Shown piece after piece: positions 5,103-5,130 of a stretch of 5,130 nucleotides of DNA. The stretch is from Candidatus Nanohalarchaeota archaeon (lineage in GTDB: Archaea > EX4484-52 > B79-G9): contig QMVA01000125.1 of NCBI GenBank assembly GCA_003660865.1, forward strand, positions 1-5,130, read 5' to 3'. Under the pieces are notes generated by a model, which had not been told where the DNA came from, made no database searches, and worked only from the letters and a program-made list of their open reading frames with translations. Within the stretch, counting starts at the first letter, position 1. Every line of letters starts with the position of its first letter. Both the position numbers and the translations under genes were made by a program.

Positions 5103-5130
5103 GTATTACGTAATTTTGGCGGAGTTAGAG
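5103..5130 (-). repeat. Right arm of 28-bp imperfect inverted repeat, at window edge
   Basis: GTATTACGTAA, a five-base spacer and GCGGAGTTAGAG form the partner of 4968-4995. The inner palindrome here is ATTACGTAAT (5105-5114). The window ends exactly at the last matched base, so the repeat may extend further and the outer boundary cannot be seen. Confidence 0.55.

Noticed and set aside
5051..5130. Minus-strand open frame entering from the right edge and ending at the TAA in 5051-5053 (tail ...NTGKIYVADAEIEQNSIT)
   Set aside because: It is protein-like, but only about 26 codons are visible, it has no recognisable motif, and an opposite-strand frame over the same bases is also open. It may be a real C-terminus of a neighbouring gene; the sequence beyond 5130 would decide.
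5059..5130. Plus-strand open frame ending in YYVILAELE, matching YYVKQAELQ of the minus-strand extension
   Set aside because: The peptide match follows from the inverted repeat, with identical codons apart from the spacer and last codon. No start codon or ribosome site supports a gene here.

Overview
The window looks like archaeal DNA. The evidence is TATA-type promoter boxes about 25 nt ahead of leaderless starts (569-577 before 598; 3962-3969 before 3993), ribosome sites of the GGTGAT type, and heavy use of ATA for Ile and AGA for Arg. I cannot name the lineage with confidence. It falls into two blocks with different base composition.

Left block (1-3388), all on the + strand. It starts inside a multi-pass membrane protein of unknown function, open at the left edge. 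A nickel-pincer nucleotide (NPN) cofactor set follows in the order larE, larB, larC. LarB makes the pyridinium-dicarboxylate mononucleotide from NaAD. LarE converts the carboxylates to thiocarboxylates. LarC inserts nickel. The product is the cofactor of lactate racemase (LarA) and related epimerases. No larA lies in the window. larE appears to have its own leaderless promoter. larB has a second promoter in the 113-nt gap, and larC is translationally coupled to larB. The LarE carries three cysteines (97, 100, 175), which points to the [4Fe-4S] catalytic type rather than the one-Cys sacrificial type.

Right block (3389-5130) has more balanced, AT-rich codon use and looks like accessory or acquired DNA. 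It holds a minus-strand winged-helix regulator, a structured 240-bp intergenic region, a small + strand gene broken by a frameshift, and a minus-strand gene with no good start codon. The intergenic region has a dyad operator, phased TAATTAAC repeats and two hairpins whose loops are complementary. The small gene's two frames join at a run of eight A's (4122-4129). The minus-strand gene's C-terminal domain resembles archaellum/pilus accessory beta-domains. The right edge carries a 28-bp imperfect inverted repeat with three TTACGTAA palindromes, possibly a small transposon-like element or a shared control region.

The most useful points for a second look are the frameshifted gene, the kissing-hairpin intergenic region and the inverted repeat beside the start-less gene.
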